Origin: JANNWF01 sp052390415
GTDB lineage: Bacteria > Pseudomonadota > Gammaproteobacteria > Xanthomonadales > Xanthomonadaceae
NCBI GenBank assembly: GCA_052390415.1
Contig: JBQTGY010000138.1
Coordinates: forward strand, 1-28,960
DNA length: 28,960 nucleotides
Direction of reading: 5' to 3'
Below, piece by piece: positions 15,188 to 23,431 of the stretch (position 1 is its first letter; every line of letters begins with the position of its first letter). The position numbers and the translations under genes are program-made. Below the pieces are notes generated by a model. It was not told the origin of the DNA, made no database searches, and saw only the letters and a list, made by a program, of their open reading frames with translations.

Positions 15188-15997
15188 TTAGCGCAGCGAA
15201 GGCCCGGAACAATCCGCGCATTCAACGGCTTGCTTGCGCAGCCGCGAAAACACGTCGGTTGCTGCCCCATTCCAAACCACCCAGTTGTGGCCGCCGTCGC
15301 GCGGCAGGATTTGGGCGGCGTCCAGCGCGGGGGCGATCACGGGGACGGTGTTGGCCAGGCGGTCATCTGCGCCGTATGCCAACCAGATGCGTGCCCGGCT
15401 TTGCGCATCGCGGCCGACGTTTTGAATGTGTCGCCACAGTTCGCGCTCGAAATTGTCGCTGTCCATGGCGGCGGGCTCAGGTCCGGCTTGCCATTCAAGA
15501 ACACCGCCGGCGTCGGCAATTTCGCTTAGCAACTTGCGCTCGCCGAGGTAGGGTGCCATCAGCACTACGTGGTCCAGCATCCCGGGATTGGCCTGATCCA
15601 CGATCAAACTGCCCATCCCACCCATCGAAGCGCCCATCACAACGATTCGCTGGTAGCCTTCGGCGCGTGCAGGTTCCAGCAATTGGCGGCGCATCCGCGC
15701 CGCCAGACCGCCATCCATGTAATAGGCGAGGGTGGCGCTGGTCAGTTGCACGTCAACTTCTGGCCAGCCCGCGTGAATGGCTTCGGCGACGCCGTATTCC
15801 TGCATCACTTCGACGTTGTCGCGGCGACCGGGGAGGACAATCACCAAGGTCTTTTGATCGGGCTCGCCTTTGCCAAGAATGGTTTTGGTTGGAATCGGCA
15901 ACTCGGGGTTGCCGAGATTGCCGCAACCAAAGAGAGCGAGCAGCACGGCAATCAGAGCAAACAGTTTGGACGTGCTAACGAAGCGAATTTGATGCAC
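15188..15997 (-). CDS. Lipoprotein alpha/beta hydrolase
   Basis: The 269-residue protein has a lipoprotein signal with lipobox ending LLALFGC (lipidated Cys25), so it should be membrane-anchored in the periplasm. The hydrolase fold is indicated by LVIVLPGRRDN near the oxyanion strand, nucleophile Ser124 in VMGASMGGMGS, probable acid Asp211 (or 212) in LAYGADDRL, and His237 in DGGHNW. The substrate is unknown; esterase or thioesterase activity is a guess from the fold. The start is GTG at 15997-15995, the only start placing the basic n-region before the hydrophobic core. It is transcribed on its own, convergent with the gene at 14656. Confidence 0.85.
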   Translation of the reverse strand: MHQIRFVSTSKLFALIAVLLALFGCGNLGNPELPIPTKTILGKGEPDQKTLVIVLPGRRDNVEVMQEYGVAEAIHAGWPEVDVQLTSATLAYYMDGGLAARMRRQLLEPARAEGYQRIVVMGASMGGMGSLIVDQANPGMLDHVVLMAPYLGERKLLSEIADAGGVLEWQAGPEPAAMDSDNFERELWRHIQNVGRDAQSRARIWLAYGADDRLANTVPVIAPALDAAQILPRDGGHNWVVWNGAATDVFSRLRKQAVECADCSGPSLR

Positions 15998-16150
15998 GGG
16001 TCGCGCCCGGTGGGATGGATGGCGGATTAGCGCCGAGTTGGCGTGTACAGCGAGTCAACTTGGTTGCGTGCGGCCCTCGGCCTAGTGGAGTGCCCCTATT
16101 GGATTGGGCGATTGGCTGAATTGTTTTGCTCTACGGCGAAGTTTGTGAAG

Positions 16151-16172
16151 GGGCGTCGCGGGAGCGACGCCC
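16151..16172. terminator. Perfect 9-bp hairpin downstream of clpB
   Basis: GGGCGTCGC (16151-16159) pairs perfectly with GCGACGCCC (16164-16172) around a GGGA loop. It lies about 100 bases past the clpB stop and could end clpB transcription, or be a REP-type unit. Confidence 0.5.
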
Positions 16173-16220
16173 TCCGAAGGCGGACTTGGGTAAGTAATCA
16201 GCGATGCCGGAAGTTGGAGG

Positions 16221-16238
16221 GCCGCGCTCCTGCGCGGC
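16221..16238. repeat. 7-bp hairpin GCCGCGC / GCGCGGC, REP-like
   Basis: GCCGCGC (16221-16227) and GCGCGGC (16232-16238) flank the loop TCCT, in the context GGAGGGCCGCGCTCCTGCGC. The style resembles REP units, and the position just after the clpB stop fits a transcript-end hairpin. Confidence 0.4.
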
Positions 16239-16267
16239 TGCTCTTGCTCAGCACGCACCGAGAATCG

Positions 16268-18850
16268 CTAGCCTCTCCCAAACACCAATCCACCGTCCCC
16301 CGTATCCACCGTCACCACATCCCCCGCGCTATACGCACCCGACAGAATGCGCGAGGCGAGCGGGTTTTCTAGGCTCTGTTGGATCGCGCGCTTCAAGGGC
16401 CGCGCACCGTAGACCGGATCGAAGCCCAGTTCGGCCAGCCAATCGAGTGCTCGGTCACTGATCTGCAGCTGCAACTGGCGCTCAGTCAGGCGCTTGCCGA
16501 GGTAGGCAATCTGGATGCGCGCGATCTCGCGAATCTGTGCTTTTGCCAGCGGGTGAAAGACCACCAACTCATCGAGTCGGTTGATGAATTCGGGACGGAA
16601 GTGCGCTTGCACCACGCCCATCACGGCGGCTTTCATCTTGGTGTAACTCTCGGCGCTGTCATCGCTGAATTCCTGGATCTGCGCCGAGCCCAGATTGGAG
16701 GTCATCACGATCACGGTGTTGCGGAAATCCACGGTGCGGCCCTGGCCATCAGTGAGTCGGCCGTCGTCCAGCACTTGCAGCAGGATGTTGAAGACGTCGC
16801 CATGCGCCTTTTCGACTTCATCCAGCAGCAGCACCGAATAGGGCCGACGGCGCACGGCTTCGGTCAGATAGCCGCCTTCTTCGTATCCGACGTAGCCGGG
16901 CGGCGCACCGATGAGACGGGCGACTGAATGTTTCTCCATGAACTCGCTCATGTCGATGCGCACCATGGCCTCGTTGGAATCAAACAGGAACTCGGCCAAG
17001 GCCTTGCACAGCTCGGTCTTGCCGACGCCGGTGGGGCCGAGGAACAGGAAACTGCCGTTGGGTCGATTGGGGTCCGACAGGCCCGCGCGTGAGCGCCGAA
17101 TGGCGTCCGACACGGCACGCACCGCCTCGTGTTGACCGATCACACGCGAGTGCAGGGCGGTCTCCATCTTCAACAGTTTTTCGCGCTCGCCCTCCAGCAT
17201 CTTGCTGACCGGAATGCCGGTCCAACGCGCCACCACGCCGGCAATTTCTTCGGCGGTGACACGTTGTTGCAGCAGCTTGAAGCCCTTTTGCTCGGCCTCT
17301 TGCGCCGACAGGAGCTGTTTCTCCAGTTGTGGCAATTGGCCATACTGGATTTCCGAGGCGCGCTGCAAATCCTGCCGACGATGGGCGGATTCCAGCTCGG
17401 TCTTGAGTTGTTCGATCTGCTCCTTGATCTTGGCCGTGCCTGAAACGGCGGCCTTCTCGGCCTTCCAGATTTCCTCCAGATCGTTGTACTCGCGCTCCAG
17501 CGTGGCGACTTCAGCTTCCAGATCCGCCAGGCGTTGTTTGCTCTCGGCGTCTTTTTCTTTCTTCAGGGCTTCGCGCTGGATCTTCAGCTGGATCAGGCGG
17601 CGTTCCTTGCGATCCATCACTTCCGGCTTGGAGTCGATCTCCATGCGGATGCGCGAAGCAGCTTCGTCCATCAGGTCGATGGCTTTGTCGGGCAGTTGGC
17701 GGTCGGCGATATAGCGGTGCGAAAGCGTGGCAGCGGCGACGATGGCCGGGTCGGTGATCTCGACGCCGTGATGCACGGCGTAACGCTCCTTCAAACCGCG
17801 CAGGATGGCGATGGTGTCCTCGACCGAAGGCTCGCCGACAAACACTTTCTGGAAGCGACGTTCCAGCGCGGCGTCCTTCTCGACGTATTTGCGGTATTCG
17901 TCCAGCGTGGTTGCGCCGATGCAGTGCAATTCACCACGCGCCAGCGCAGGTTTCAGCATGTTGCCCGCATCCATCGAACCTTCGGCCTTGCCGGCGCCGA
18001 CCATGGTGTGCAGTTCGTCGATGAACAGGATGACCTGACCTTCCTGTTTGGCCAGATCGGTCAGCACGCCCTTCAGGCGCTCCTCGAATTCACCGCGAAA
18101 CTTGGCGCCGGCGATCAACGCGCCCATGTCCAGCGACAACACGCGCTTGTGCTTCATGCCCTCGGGCACTTCGCCGTTGACGATGCGTTGCGCCAGCCCT
18201 TCGGCGATCGCGGTCTTGCCGACACCCGGTTCGCCGATCAGCACCGGATTGTTCTTGGTGCGGCGCTGCAAGACCTGGACGGTGCGGCGGATTTCTTCAT
18301 CGCGGCCGATCACCGGATCGAGCTTGCCCGACTCGGCCAAGGCGGTCAGATCAATGGTGTATTTGGACAGGGCTTGCCGCGCTTCTTCGGCATTCGGTTC
18401 ATTGACCTTGTCGCCGCCGCGCAGGGTCTCGATGCCGCGCTCCACGGCGGCCTTGTTTGCGCCTGTTGTCTTCAGAGCCGTGCCGGCTTCGCCCTTGTCA
18501 TCCAGACAGGCCAATACGAACAGCTCGCTGGCGATGAACTGGTCGCCACGTTGTTGGGCCAGCTTGTCGGTGACATTGAGCAGACGGGAAAGGTCGTTGC
18601 CGAGGCTGATGTTGCCGGCCTGGCCACTGACCTTGGGCAGCTTGTCCAGCGCTTCGGTCAGGCGTTGCCGCAAGGCGGCGACGTTGACGCCGGCCTGCGC
18701 CAACAGCGGACGCGTGCTGCCGCCGGTCTGGTCGAGCAGGGCTGCCAAAACGTGGGTGGGTTCGATCAAGTTGTGATCGCGGCCAACGGCCAGCGACTGG
18801 GCGTCGCTGAGCGCCTGTTGAAAGCGCGAAGTCAATTTTTCCATGCGCAT
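16268..18850 (-). CDS. clpB: ATP-dependent disaggregase ClpB
   Basis: This is a Hsp100 chaperone that extracts polypeptides from aggregates together with DnaK. The 860-residue protein has the Clp N-terminal repeat domain (about 1-145) and the first AAA+ module with Walker A GEPGVGKT (206-213) and Walker B ILFIDELHT (274-282). The long coiled-coil M domain (about 400-530) separates ClpB from ClpA. The second module has GPTGVGKTELC (about residue 608) and VLLLDEVEKAH, followed by the C-terminal D2-small domain. Length is normal. The MRMEKLTSRFQQALSDAQSLA start is typical of ClpB, so ATG 18850 (or 18844) is correct. No sigma-32 promoter was identified with confidence. The rluD-pgeF-clpB order matches E. 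coli. Confidence 0.98.
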   Translation of the reverse strand: MRMEKLTSRFQQALSDAQSLAVGRDHNLIEPTHVLAALLDQTGGSTRPLLAQAGVNVAALRQRLTEALDKLPKVSGQAGNISLGNDLSRLLNVTDKLAQQRGDQFIASELFVLACLDDKGEAGTALKTTGANKAAVERGIETLRGGDKVNEPNAEEARQALSKYTIDLTALAESGKLDPVIGRDEEIRRTVQVLQRRTKNNPVLIGEPGVGKTAIAEGLAQRIVNGEVPEGMKHKRVLSLDMGALIAGAKFRGEFEERLKGVLTDLAKQEGQVILFIDELHTMVGAGKAEGSMDAGNMLKPALARGELHCIGATTLDEYRKYVEKDAALERRFQKVFVGEPSVEDTIAILRGLKERYAVHHGVEITDPAIVAAATLSHRYIADRQLPDKAIDLMDEAASRIRMEIDSKPEVMDRKERRLIQLKIQREALKKEKDAESKQRLADLEAEVATLEREYNDLEEIWKAEKAAVSGTAKIKEQIEQLKTELESAHRRQDLQRASEIQYGQLPQLEKQLLSAQEAEQKGFKLLQQRVTAEEIAGVVARWTGIPVSKMLEGEREKLLKMETALHSRVIGQHEAVRAVSDAIRRSRAGLSDPNRPNGSFLFLGPTGVGKTELCKALAEFLFDSNEAMVRIDMSEFMEKHSVARLIGAPPGYVGYEEGGYLTEAVRRRPYSVLLLDEVEKAHGDVFNILLQVLDDGRLTDGQGRTVDFRNTVIVMTSNLGSAQIQEFSDDSAESYTKMKAAVMGVVQAHFRPEFINRLDELVVFHPLAKAQIREIARIQIAYLGKRLTERQLQLQISDRALDWLAELGFDPVYGARPLKRAIQQSLENPLASRILSGAYSAGDVVTVDTGDGGLVFGRG

Positions 18851-18956
18851 GGAAGCTATCCAGAAGGGCAGGCGGAGTGGTCCGCGATGCGCTTGTGAAT
18901 GCGGGTCCAGCGGGTCGGATTCAAGGTGCTGAAGGGCCGCCTGTGCCGCCAGGACT

Positions 18957-18995
18957 TGATCCAGATCAAACTGGTCATGCGTCCGCGGCGGCTGG
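18957..18995 (-). pseudogene. Possible remnant of a second pgeF 3' end
   Basis: On the minus strand a short frame reads SSRRGRMTSLIWIKSW, resembling the PgeF C-terminus RRDGRSGRMASLIWID encoded at 19111-19160. About 25 of 33 aligned bases agree. The surrounding 250 bases (18851-19110) hold no gene. It may be the decayed end of a duplicated pgeF, or chance similarity in a short segment. Confidence 0.35.
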
Positions 18996-19110
18996 AGTCA
19001 ATCTTGTGGGGGGCGCCGCGATCCGGGCTGGCCTGCCATTTGCCGACACACACATTCGCGGCTCTCGCCGCTCCTAAAAGTTTCGCTTTGGCTTCCAGTC
19101 AGCGTAGATG

Positions 19111-19959
19111 TCAGGTGTCGATCCAGATCAGCGATGCCATGCGCCCGCTGCGGCCGTCGCGTCGATGCGAGAAAAATTGCTGACTGTCGCGGATGGTGCA
19201 GTGCTGTCCGCCGTAGATGTCGTTGACACCGGCCGCCTGCAAACGCCGGCGGGCGAGGGCGGGCAGGTCGCAGAGCCAGTGGCCCTGGCGGGTAGCAACG
19301 AAAGCGCTCGTGGCGGTGGCATCGCTATCGACAAACGCCGCGCGAACTTCTTCGCCGACTTCGTAGGCCAGCGGCCCGGCTGCAGGACCAAGCCAGGCCA
19401 TGATGTGGTGATTGGGTGTTCGCATCGCGTCAAGCGTGCTCTGCAACACACCAGCCGCCAGTCCACGCCATCCGGCATGGGCTGCCGCGAGCTCGCTGCC
19501 GTCCGAGGCGCAAAACAGCACAGGCAAGCAATCAGCGGTAAGGATCGCCAGCACCGTGCCGGCGTCCGCAGTGACGGCGGCATCCGCAACCGGTTCGTCG
19601 CCTGCTGCCTTGGTGGGAGCGCCGCAAGGCGCGATGCTCTTGGTTCGACCCAAAGCATCGCGCCTCCCGGCGCTCCTGGGGGAGCCCTGTTGCGGCTCAA
19701 TGGTTGCTCGATGGACGGCGGTGCCATGCACCTGATTGAGCCACAACGGTGGGGCAGGCAGGTCGAGAATGGTTGTCAAAGCGATGCGATTGGCGGCCAC
19801 GTTGGCTGGACCGTCACCGCATCTTGCGCCGAGATTGAATTCATCAAACGGTGAAGAGGAAACACCGATGTCACCGCCGCGACGCAAGGTCGTCACTGCA
19901 TGGACGCCAGCAGGTGCGGGCCATTCGGCGCGCAGAAATGGCGGCTCCGACGACTTCAT
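19111..19959 (-). CDS. pgeF: Peptidoglycan editing factor / laccase-domain protein
   Basis: This is the YfiH/PgeF-type multicopper-oxidase-like (DUF152) protein, known in E. coli to remove misincorporated serine-containing muropeptide precursors. The 282-residue product shows LWLNQVHGTAVHRA (about 72-85), the metal-site segments TADCLPVLFCA and AAAHAGWRGLAAGVL, and the C-terminal SGRMASLIWID. Length is above the usual roughly 240-250, because residues about 92-118 (GSPRSAGRRDALGRTKSIAP and following) are encoded by an inserted REP pair at 19615-19677. The frame is kept. In relatives the VHG histidine and the PVADA segment are normally about 10-15 residues apart; here about 44. It lies 27 bases after rluD. 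Confidence 0.93.
   Translation of the reverse strand: MKSSEPPFLRAEWPAPAGVHAVTTLRRGGDIGVSSSPFDEFNLGARCGDGPANVAANRIALTTILDLPAPPLWLNQVHGTAVHRATIEPQQGSPRSAGRRDALGRTKSIAPCGAPTKAAGDEPVADAAVTADAGTVLAILTADCLPVLFCASDGSELAAAHAGWRGLAAGVLQSTLDAMRTPNHHIMAWLGPAAGPLAYEVGEEVRAAFVDSDATATSAFVATRQGHWLCDLPALARRRLQAAGVNDIYGGQHCTIRDSQQFFSHRRDGRSGRMASLIWIDT
19615..19677. repeat. Inverted pair of REP units inside pgeF
   Basis: Left unit 19615-19638 and right unit 19654-19677 are inverted copies of the REP unit also found at 6275-6337 (GGAGCGCCG, two variable bases, AGGCGCGATGCT). The arms agree at 21 of 24 positions and are separated by 15 bases. Together they would form a long hairpin in the pgeF mRNA. The element adds about 27 codons without breaking the frame. 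Confidence 0.9.
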
Positions 19960-19986
19960 TGAGCTATCCGTGTCATTCGCTCGATT

Positions 19987-21015
19987 TCACTGAGATGCTG
20001 TGACCGAGGCTGCGCGCAATGCGACCAGCACGTCCTGCAAATCCGCCGGACGCGGTGCATTGGCTTCCACCATGTCGCCACTAAACGGATGCGTGAACTG
20101 CAGCTTCTCGGCATGCAAGGCTTGCCGGCGAAAACCACGCAGTTTTTCGATCACGTCTGCCGAGGCCCCGCGTGGCAAACGCAGGCTGGCACCGTAAAGC
20201 TGGTCACCCAACAGGTTCAGACGCAAATGCGCCATGTGCACGCGAATCTGATGAGTGCGGCCACTCTCCAGATTCACCTGCAAACTGGTGAAGCCGCGAA
20301 AACGCTCGCGAACGCGAAACTGGGTGGCGGCCGGACGGCCTTCTTCGGTGACGGCCATACGCAAGCGATCCACCGGATGGCGACCAATCGGCGCGTCCAC
20401 GCGTCCTCCAGCGACGGGCTCGCCTTGCACCACCGCCTCGTACTGGCGATGGATCAATCGCTCTGACAGCATCGCCACCAGCGCGGTGTGGGCGCGTACG
20501 GTGCGGGCCACCAACAGACAACCCGAGGTGTCCTTGTCCAGACGATGCACGATGCCGGCGCGTGGCAGCGACGCCAAGGTCGGATCCAGGTGCAGCAAGG
20601 CATTGACCAAGGTGCCGGTGGGATTGCCCGCGCCGGGATGTACGACCAGACCGACCGGTTTGTTCAGAATGAGCAGATCGGCGTCTTCGTAGAGCACGTC
20701 CAGCGAGATGGCCTCGGCCAACGCATCACCCACCTTGGTGATGGTGGCTTCCAATTCGATGCATTCACCACCACGCAAATGGTCCTTGGGCCGCACTTGG
20801 CGGCCATCCACGCGCAGTTCGCCCGTCTTGATCCATTCACTCAAGCGTGCGCGCGAGTAGTCTGGAAACAACTTGGCCACGGCTTGATCGGCGCGCAAGC
20901 CGGACAGCTCGGTGCCAACCATCGCGCGATGGCTGATGGTGGTCACGTGTTCGTCGCTAACACTCTCGGATTGGCTGACACCATCGTCAACCACCGCCGT
21001 TCGAAGTATGTTCAT
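19987..21015 (-). CDS. rluD: 23S rRNA pseudouridine synthase RluD
   Basis: RluD makes the pseudouridines at helix 69 of 23S rRNA (1911/1915/1917 in E. coli). The 342-residue protein has an N-terminal S4 RNA-binding domain (LRADQAVAKLFPDYSRARLSEWI), the catalytic motif HRLDKDTSGCLLVA with the essential Asp, and GRTHQIRVHMAHL. FPDYSRARLSEWI is close to the RluD S4 sequence and separates it from RluC. I chose ATG 21015 over the longer frame because the upstream stretch is low-complexity and crosses the bamD promoter region. A shorter start at MVGTELSGLRAD is possible. It is divergent from bamD, and pgeF and clpB follow downstream. Confidence 0.93.
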   Translation of the reverse strand: MNILRTAVVDDGVSQSESVSDEHVTTISHRAMVGTELSGLRADQAVAKLFPDYSRARLSEWIKTGELRVDGRQVRPKDHLRGGECIELEATITKVGDALAEAISLDVLYEDADLLILNKPVGLVVHPGAGNPTGTLVNALLHLDPTLASLPRAGIVHRLDKDTSGCLLVARTVRAHTALVAMLSERLIHRQYEAVVQGEPVAGGRVDAPIGRHPVDRLRMAVTEEGRPAATQFRVRERFRGFTSLQVNLESGRTHQIRVHMAHLRLNLLGDQLYGASLRLPRGASADVIEKLRGFRRQALHAEKLQFTHPFSGDMVEANAPRPADLQDVLVALRAASVTASQ

Positions 21016-21103
21016 GGCCGCAATGCTTAATGGAGGCCCGCAGCGGCATCGGCTATCATTCGCCGCTCGCCGTTGCGGCGATCCCTCTACCCTCCGGACC
21101 CTC
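21016..21103. promoter_or_regulatory. Divergent rluD / bamD promoter region
   Basis: The 88-base gap between divergent genes must hold promoters in both directions. TATCAT at 21054-21059 is a reasonable -10 for bamD, with no good -35 at 17-18 bases. No clear promoter for rluD could be picked. Confidence 0.4.
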
Positions 21104-21940
21104 ATGATCCGACATTCCGGCCTGTTGCGCCTGTTCGCATTGTCCTCCCTCCTGTTGCTGGCCAGTGGCTGCGCGCGGTTTTTTGATCGCGAAGACCCGC
21201 TTGAGACCCTGCCCGTCGAGCAGATGTACGAGGTGGGCAAGGATGCACTGCGCAGCGGCAACACCTCGCGCGCCGAGCGCTATTACCGCCGATTGATCGC
21301 GCGCTTCCCGTTCGGTACGTACACCGAGCAGGCGCAGCTGGAACTGGCGTACGTGGAATTTCGCAGCGCCAAGGGCGAAGAAGCGCTGTCGACGCTGAAT
21401 CGTTTCATTCGTACCTATCCGACGCATCCGCATATCGCTTACGCCTATTACCTGCGCGCTGTGGTCAACTTCGACAGCGGCAATCCGTTGCTGGATCGCT
21501 TGGCCCGTATCGACAGCACCCAACGTGACCAGAGCAGCACGCGGCAGAGCTTCAACGACTTCGCCGAAGTCATTCGCCGCTTTCCAAACACCGCGTATGC
21601 CGTGGACGCCCGCCAGCGCATGATTCATGTGCGCAACCAGTTGGCGCGCAACGAAATCAACGTAGCCAAGTATTACCTGCGTCGTGGCGCGTGGATTGCT
21701 GCGGCCAAGCGCGGTCAGTACATCATCGAGTTTTACCCGCAGTCGGCCTATCAGGGCGATGCTTTGGCGGTGATGGCGGAAAGTTACGCTCGCCTCGGTC
21801 AAGACACCCTGGCAGAGGATGCGATTCGCGTGCTCCGCGCCAACGACCCGCAGCACGCGTATTTCACCGGTGACTGGCCGCAGAAGCGTGCCTGGTGGCG
21901 CAAGCTGATTCCCTTGGGTGACAACAGCCGCAAGGGCTGA
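21104..21940 (+). CDS. bamD: Outer membrane assembly lipoprotein BamD
   Basis: BamD is the essential lipoprotein of the BAM complex that inserts beta-barrel proteins in the outer membrane. The 278-residue protein has a signal peptide with lipobox LLLLASGC (lipidated Cys23). Tandem TPR-like helices follow (EQMYEVGKDALRSGNTSRAERYYRRLIARFPFG and repeats), with the family features LNRFIRTYPTHPHIAYAYYLR and QRMIHVRNQLARNEINVAKYYLRRGAWIAAAKR. The ATG at 21104 starts the signal peptide; the frame open back to 20912 overlaps rluD and is not coding. It is divergent from rluD, as in E. coli. Confidence 0.97.
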   Translation: MIRHSGLLRLFALSSLLLLASGCARFFDREDPLETLPVEQMYEVGKDALRSGNTSRAERYYRRLIARFPFGTYTEQAQLELAYVEFRSAKGEEALSTLNRFIRTYPTHPHIAYAYYLRAVVNFDSGNPLLDRLARIDSTQRDQSSTRQSFNDFAEVIRRFPNTAYAVDARQRMIHVRNQLARNEINVAKYYLRRGAWIAAAKRGQYIIEFYPQSAYQGDALAVMAESYARLGQDTLAEDAIRVLRANDPQHAYFTGDWPQKRAWWRKLIPLGDNSRKG

Positions 21941-21996
21941 GGTGCGGTCGCTTCCGCACTCGGTCGGGCATGGTTGGATGTGTAAAGGCGGACAGC

Positions 21997-22018
21997 CATC
22001 GCCGATCTGGCGGCGATG
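21997..22018. terminator. Hairpin between convergent bamD and membrane-protein gene
   Basis: CATCGCCG (21997-22004) pairs perfectly with CGGCGATG (22011-22018) around a six-base loop, in the 80-base gap between two convergent stops. A weaker 6-bp hairpin, GTGCGG / CCGCAC, lies at 21942-21959. Neither has a T run. Confidence 0.5.
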
Positions 22019-22020
22019 CG

Positions 22021-23418
22021 TTAGGGATCGACATTTGGCCAAGCGACTGAACCGTCAGCCCTGATCACGGCGTCGTGCGACTGGTTGGGGCCGACCAGTT
22101 GCACCCGCTCGCCGATGGCGATGCCTGAGTAGGCAGGGATCTGCCGGGTCAACCGTTGGAAGACGCCTCGGTCGTCGGCGTTCGCCACAGCAAGACGCAG
22201 CACGGTCGACGGGCTCGAACTGTTTTGCGCATGCGCTGTCACTGCGGCAGCCAATGCCGGCGAATAGACCCTCTGGATCGTGCCTATTCGATGCATCTCG
22301 CGGGCGACATTGATCCCATGCCAGCTCGACACCAGGAGTGCCAGCAGCAGCATTGATTTGCCGCGGACCCGCAGGCGAGCCCACGTCAAGGCCGCGCAGC
22401 CGCAGGCGAACGCCGCGTAGCCATACCCGTACTGCGGGTAGGCGACTGCCAGCAGCAAGGGCGGCCCCATGGCCAGCGCGCCGCCGACCAGCAGTGTCAC
22501 GCCTAGCCGCTTGCTCGCGCTGAAGACCGTGGCCATCACGCCGATCGCCATCACCAGCGCCAGCGCGAAGCGAGTCATCGAGGCGTTGTTGACGCTGCTG
22601 AACTCCAACGCGGTCGGCAAATAAGGGAACACCTGCATCTCCGTCCAGCGCCGCAGTGGCATCGTCATCGACCACGCATACGCGCCGTCGATGCGTGGCG
22701 AGAACAGCAGTGTCGGCAGTCGCAACCACAGGTAGACGGCGGTTACCAAGCCGCTCGCCAACAGTGCCGCCGCCACGCGCGGCTGACGTTTGTCCATCAG
22801 CCAGGCAAACAACAACAGCGGCGCGATGATCAGCGCGGCTTCTTTTGCCAGCAAGGCCGCCGTCGTCAGGAGCAACGCGACCGTCCCGGCGCGCCAGCGG
22901 CTGGTGGTCGGCAGCCGCAGCAAGCCAAACAGCAACGCAAGCGTCGCCCCCAGCCACAGCAGATCGGCCAGAGTGGCGGTCCAACCGTGCACATAGACGG
23001 CATATGGGCTGGCGGCGAAGGCAGCGGCACCTGCGAAAGCGTGCGCGCGTGCAACGTTCAGTTGTCGCAAACAGCAAAACAGCAAAAGGCAATTCAAGCC
23101 GCCAATCAGCAACCAAATCGCGTGCATCTGCAGCGGCTGGGCAAACCAACGGTGGGCGATCAACAGCCACAGATTGAAGGTCAGTGGCCGGTGTTGGAAC
23201 GCGGCGAAGTCGGTCCAACCTTGCCAAGGGAGTTCGGTCCACCGCGAGACGTCAGCGTGCGCGCCCCATTGCAATTCGTCGTGGCTGAAGTAACCGGGGT
23301 TGCTCAGCAGCAGGTAATAAGCAAGAGCAATCGAGGCGCTCAACACGAAACCCGTGGCGACTGCCGCCCAACGGTCAGCGCGCGTGCGCTCCCATGGCAG
23401 GCTTAGCGGCGTTTCCAC
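22021..23418 (-). CDS. Polytopic membrane protein, GT-C glycosyltransferase-like
   Basis: A protein of about 465 residues from GTG 23418 has roughly ten or more hydrophobic segments, beginning at WAAVATGFVLSASIALAYYLLL. The first outside loop contains GYFSHDELQW, with an acidic pair after the first membrane helix as in GT-C fold lipid-linked sugar transferases (ArnT/PMT-like). The last 80 residues are soluble. Substrate and acceptor are unknown; a transporter or O-antigen-related protein cannot be excluded. The frame extends to an ATG at 23529, but that would overlap nadE by about 98 bases with a non-hydrophobic arginine-rich start. GTG 23418 leaves 13 bases after the nadE stop. It probably shares a transcript with nadE. 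Confidence 0.7.
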   Translation of the reverse strand: METPLSLPWERTRADRWAAVATGFVLSASIALAYYLLLSNPGYFSHDELQWGAHADVSRWTELPWQGWTDFAAFQHRPLTFNLWLLIAHRWFAQPLQMHAIWLLIGGLNCLLLFCCLRQLNVARAHAFAGAAAFAASPYAVYVHGWTATLADLLWLGATLALLFGLLRLPTTSRWRAGTVALLLTTAALLAKEAALIIAPLLLFAWLMDKRQPRVAAALLASGLVTAVYLWLRLPTLLFSPRIDGAYAWSMTMPLRRWTEMQVFPYLPTALEFSSVNNASMTRFALALVMAIGVMATVFSASKRLGVTLLVGGALAMGPPLLLAVAYPQYGYGYAAFACGCAALTWARLRVRGKSMLLLALLVSSWHGINVAREMHRIGTIQRVYSPALAAAVTAHAQNSSSPSTVLRLAVANADDRGVFQRLTRQIPAYSGIAIGERVQLVGPNQSHDAVIRADGSVAWPNVDP

Positions 23419-23431
23419 GCGCCGTGCGACG

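Noticed and set aside
17534..18898. Long plus-strand open frame of 454 codons opposite clpB
   Set aside because: It mirrors clpB in a GC-rich genome, has no ribosome binding site or recognisable domain, and its composition follows from clpB codon bias.
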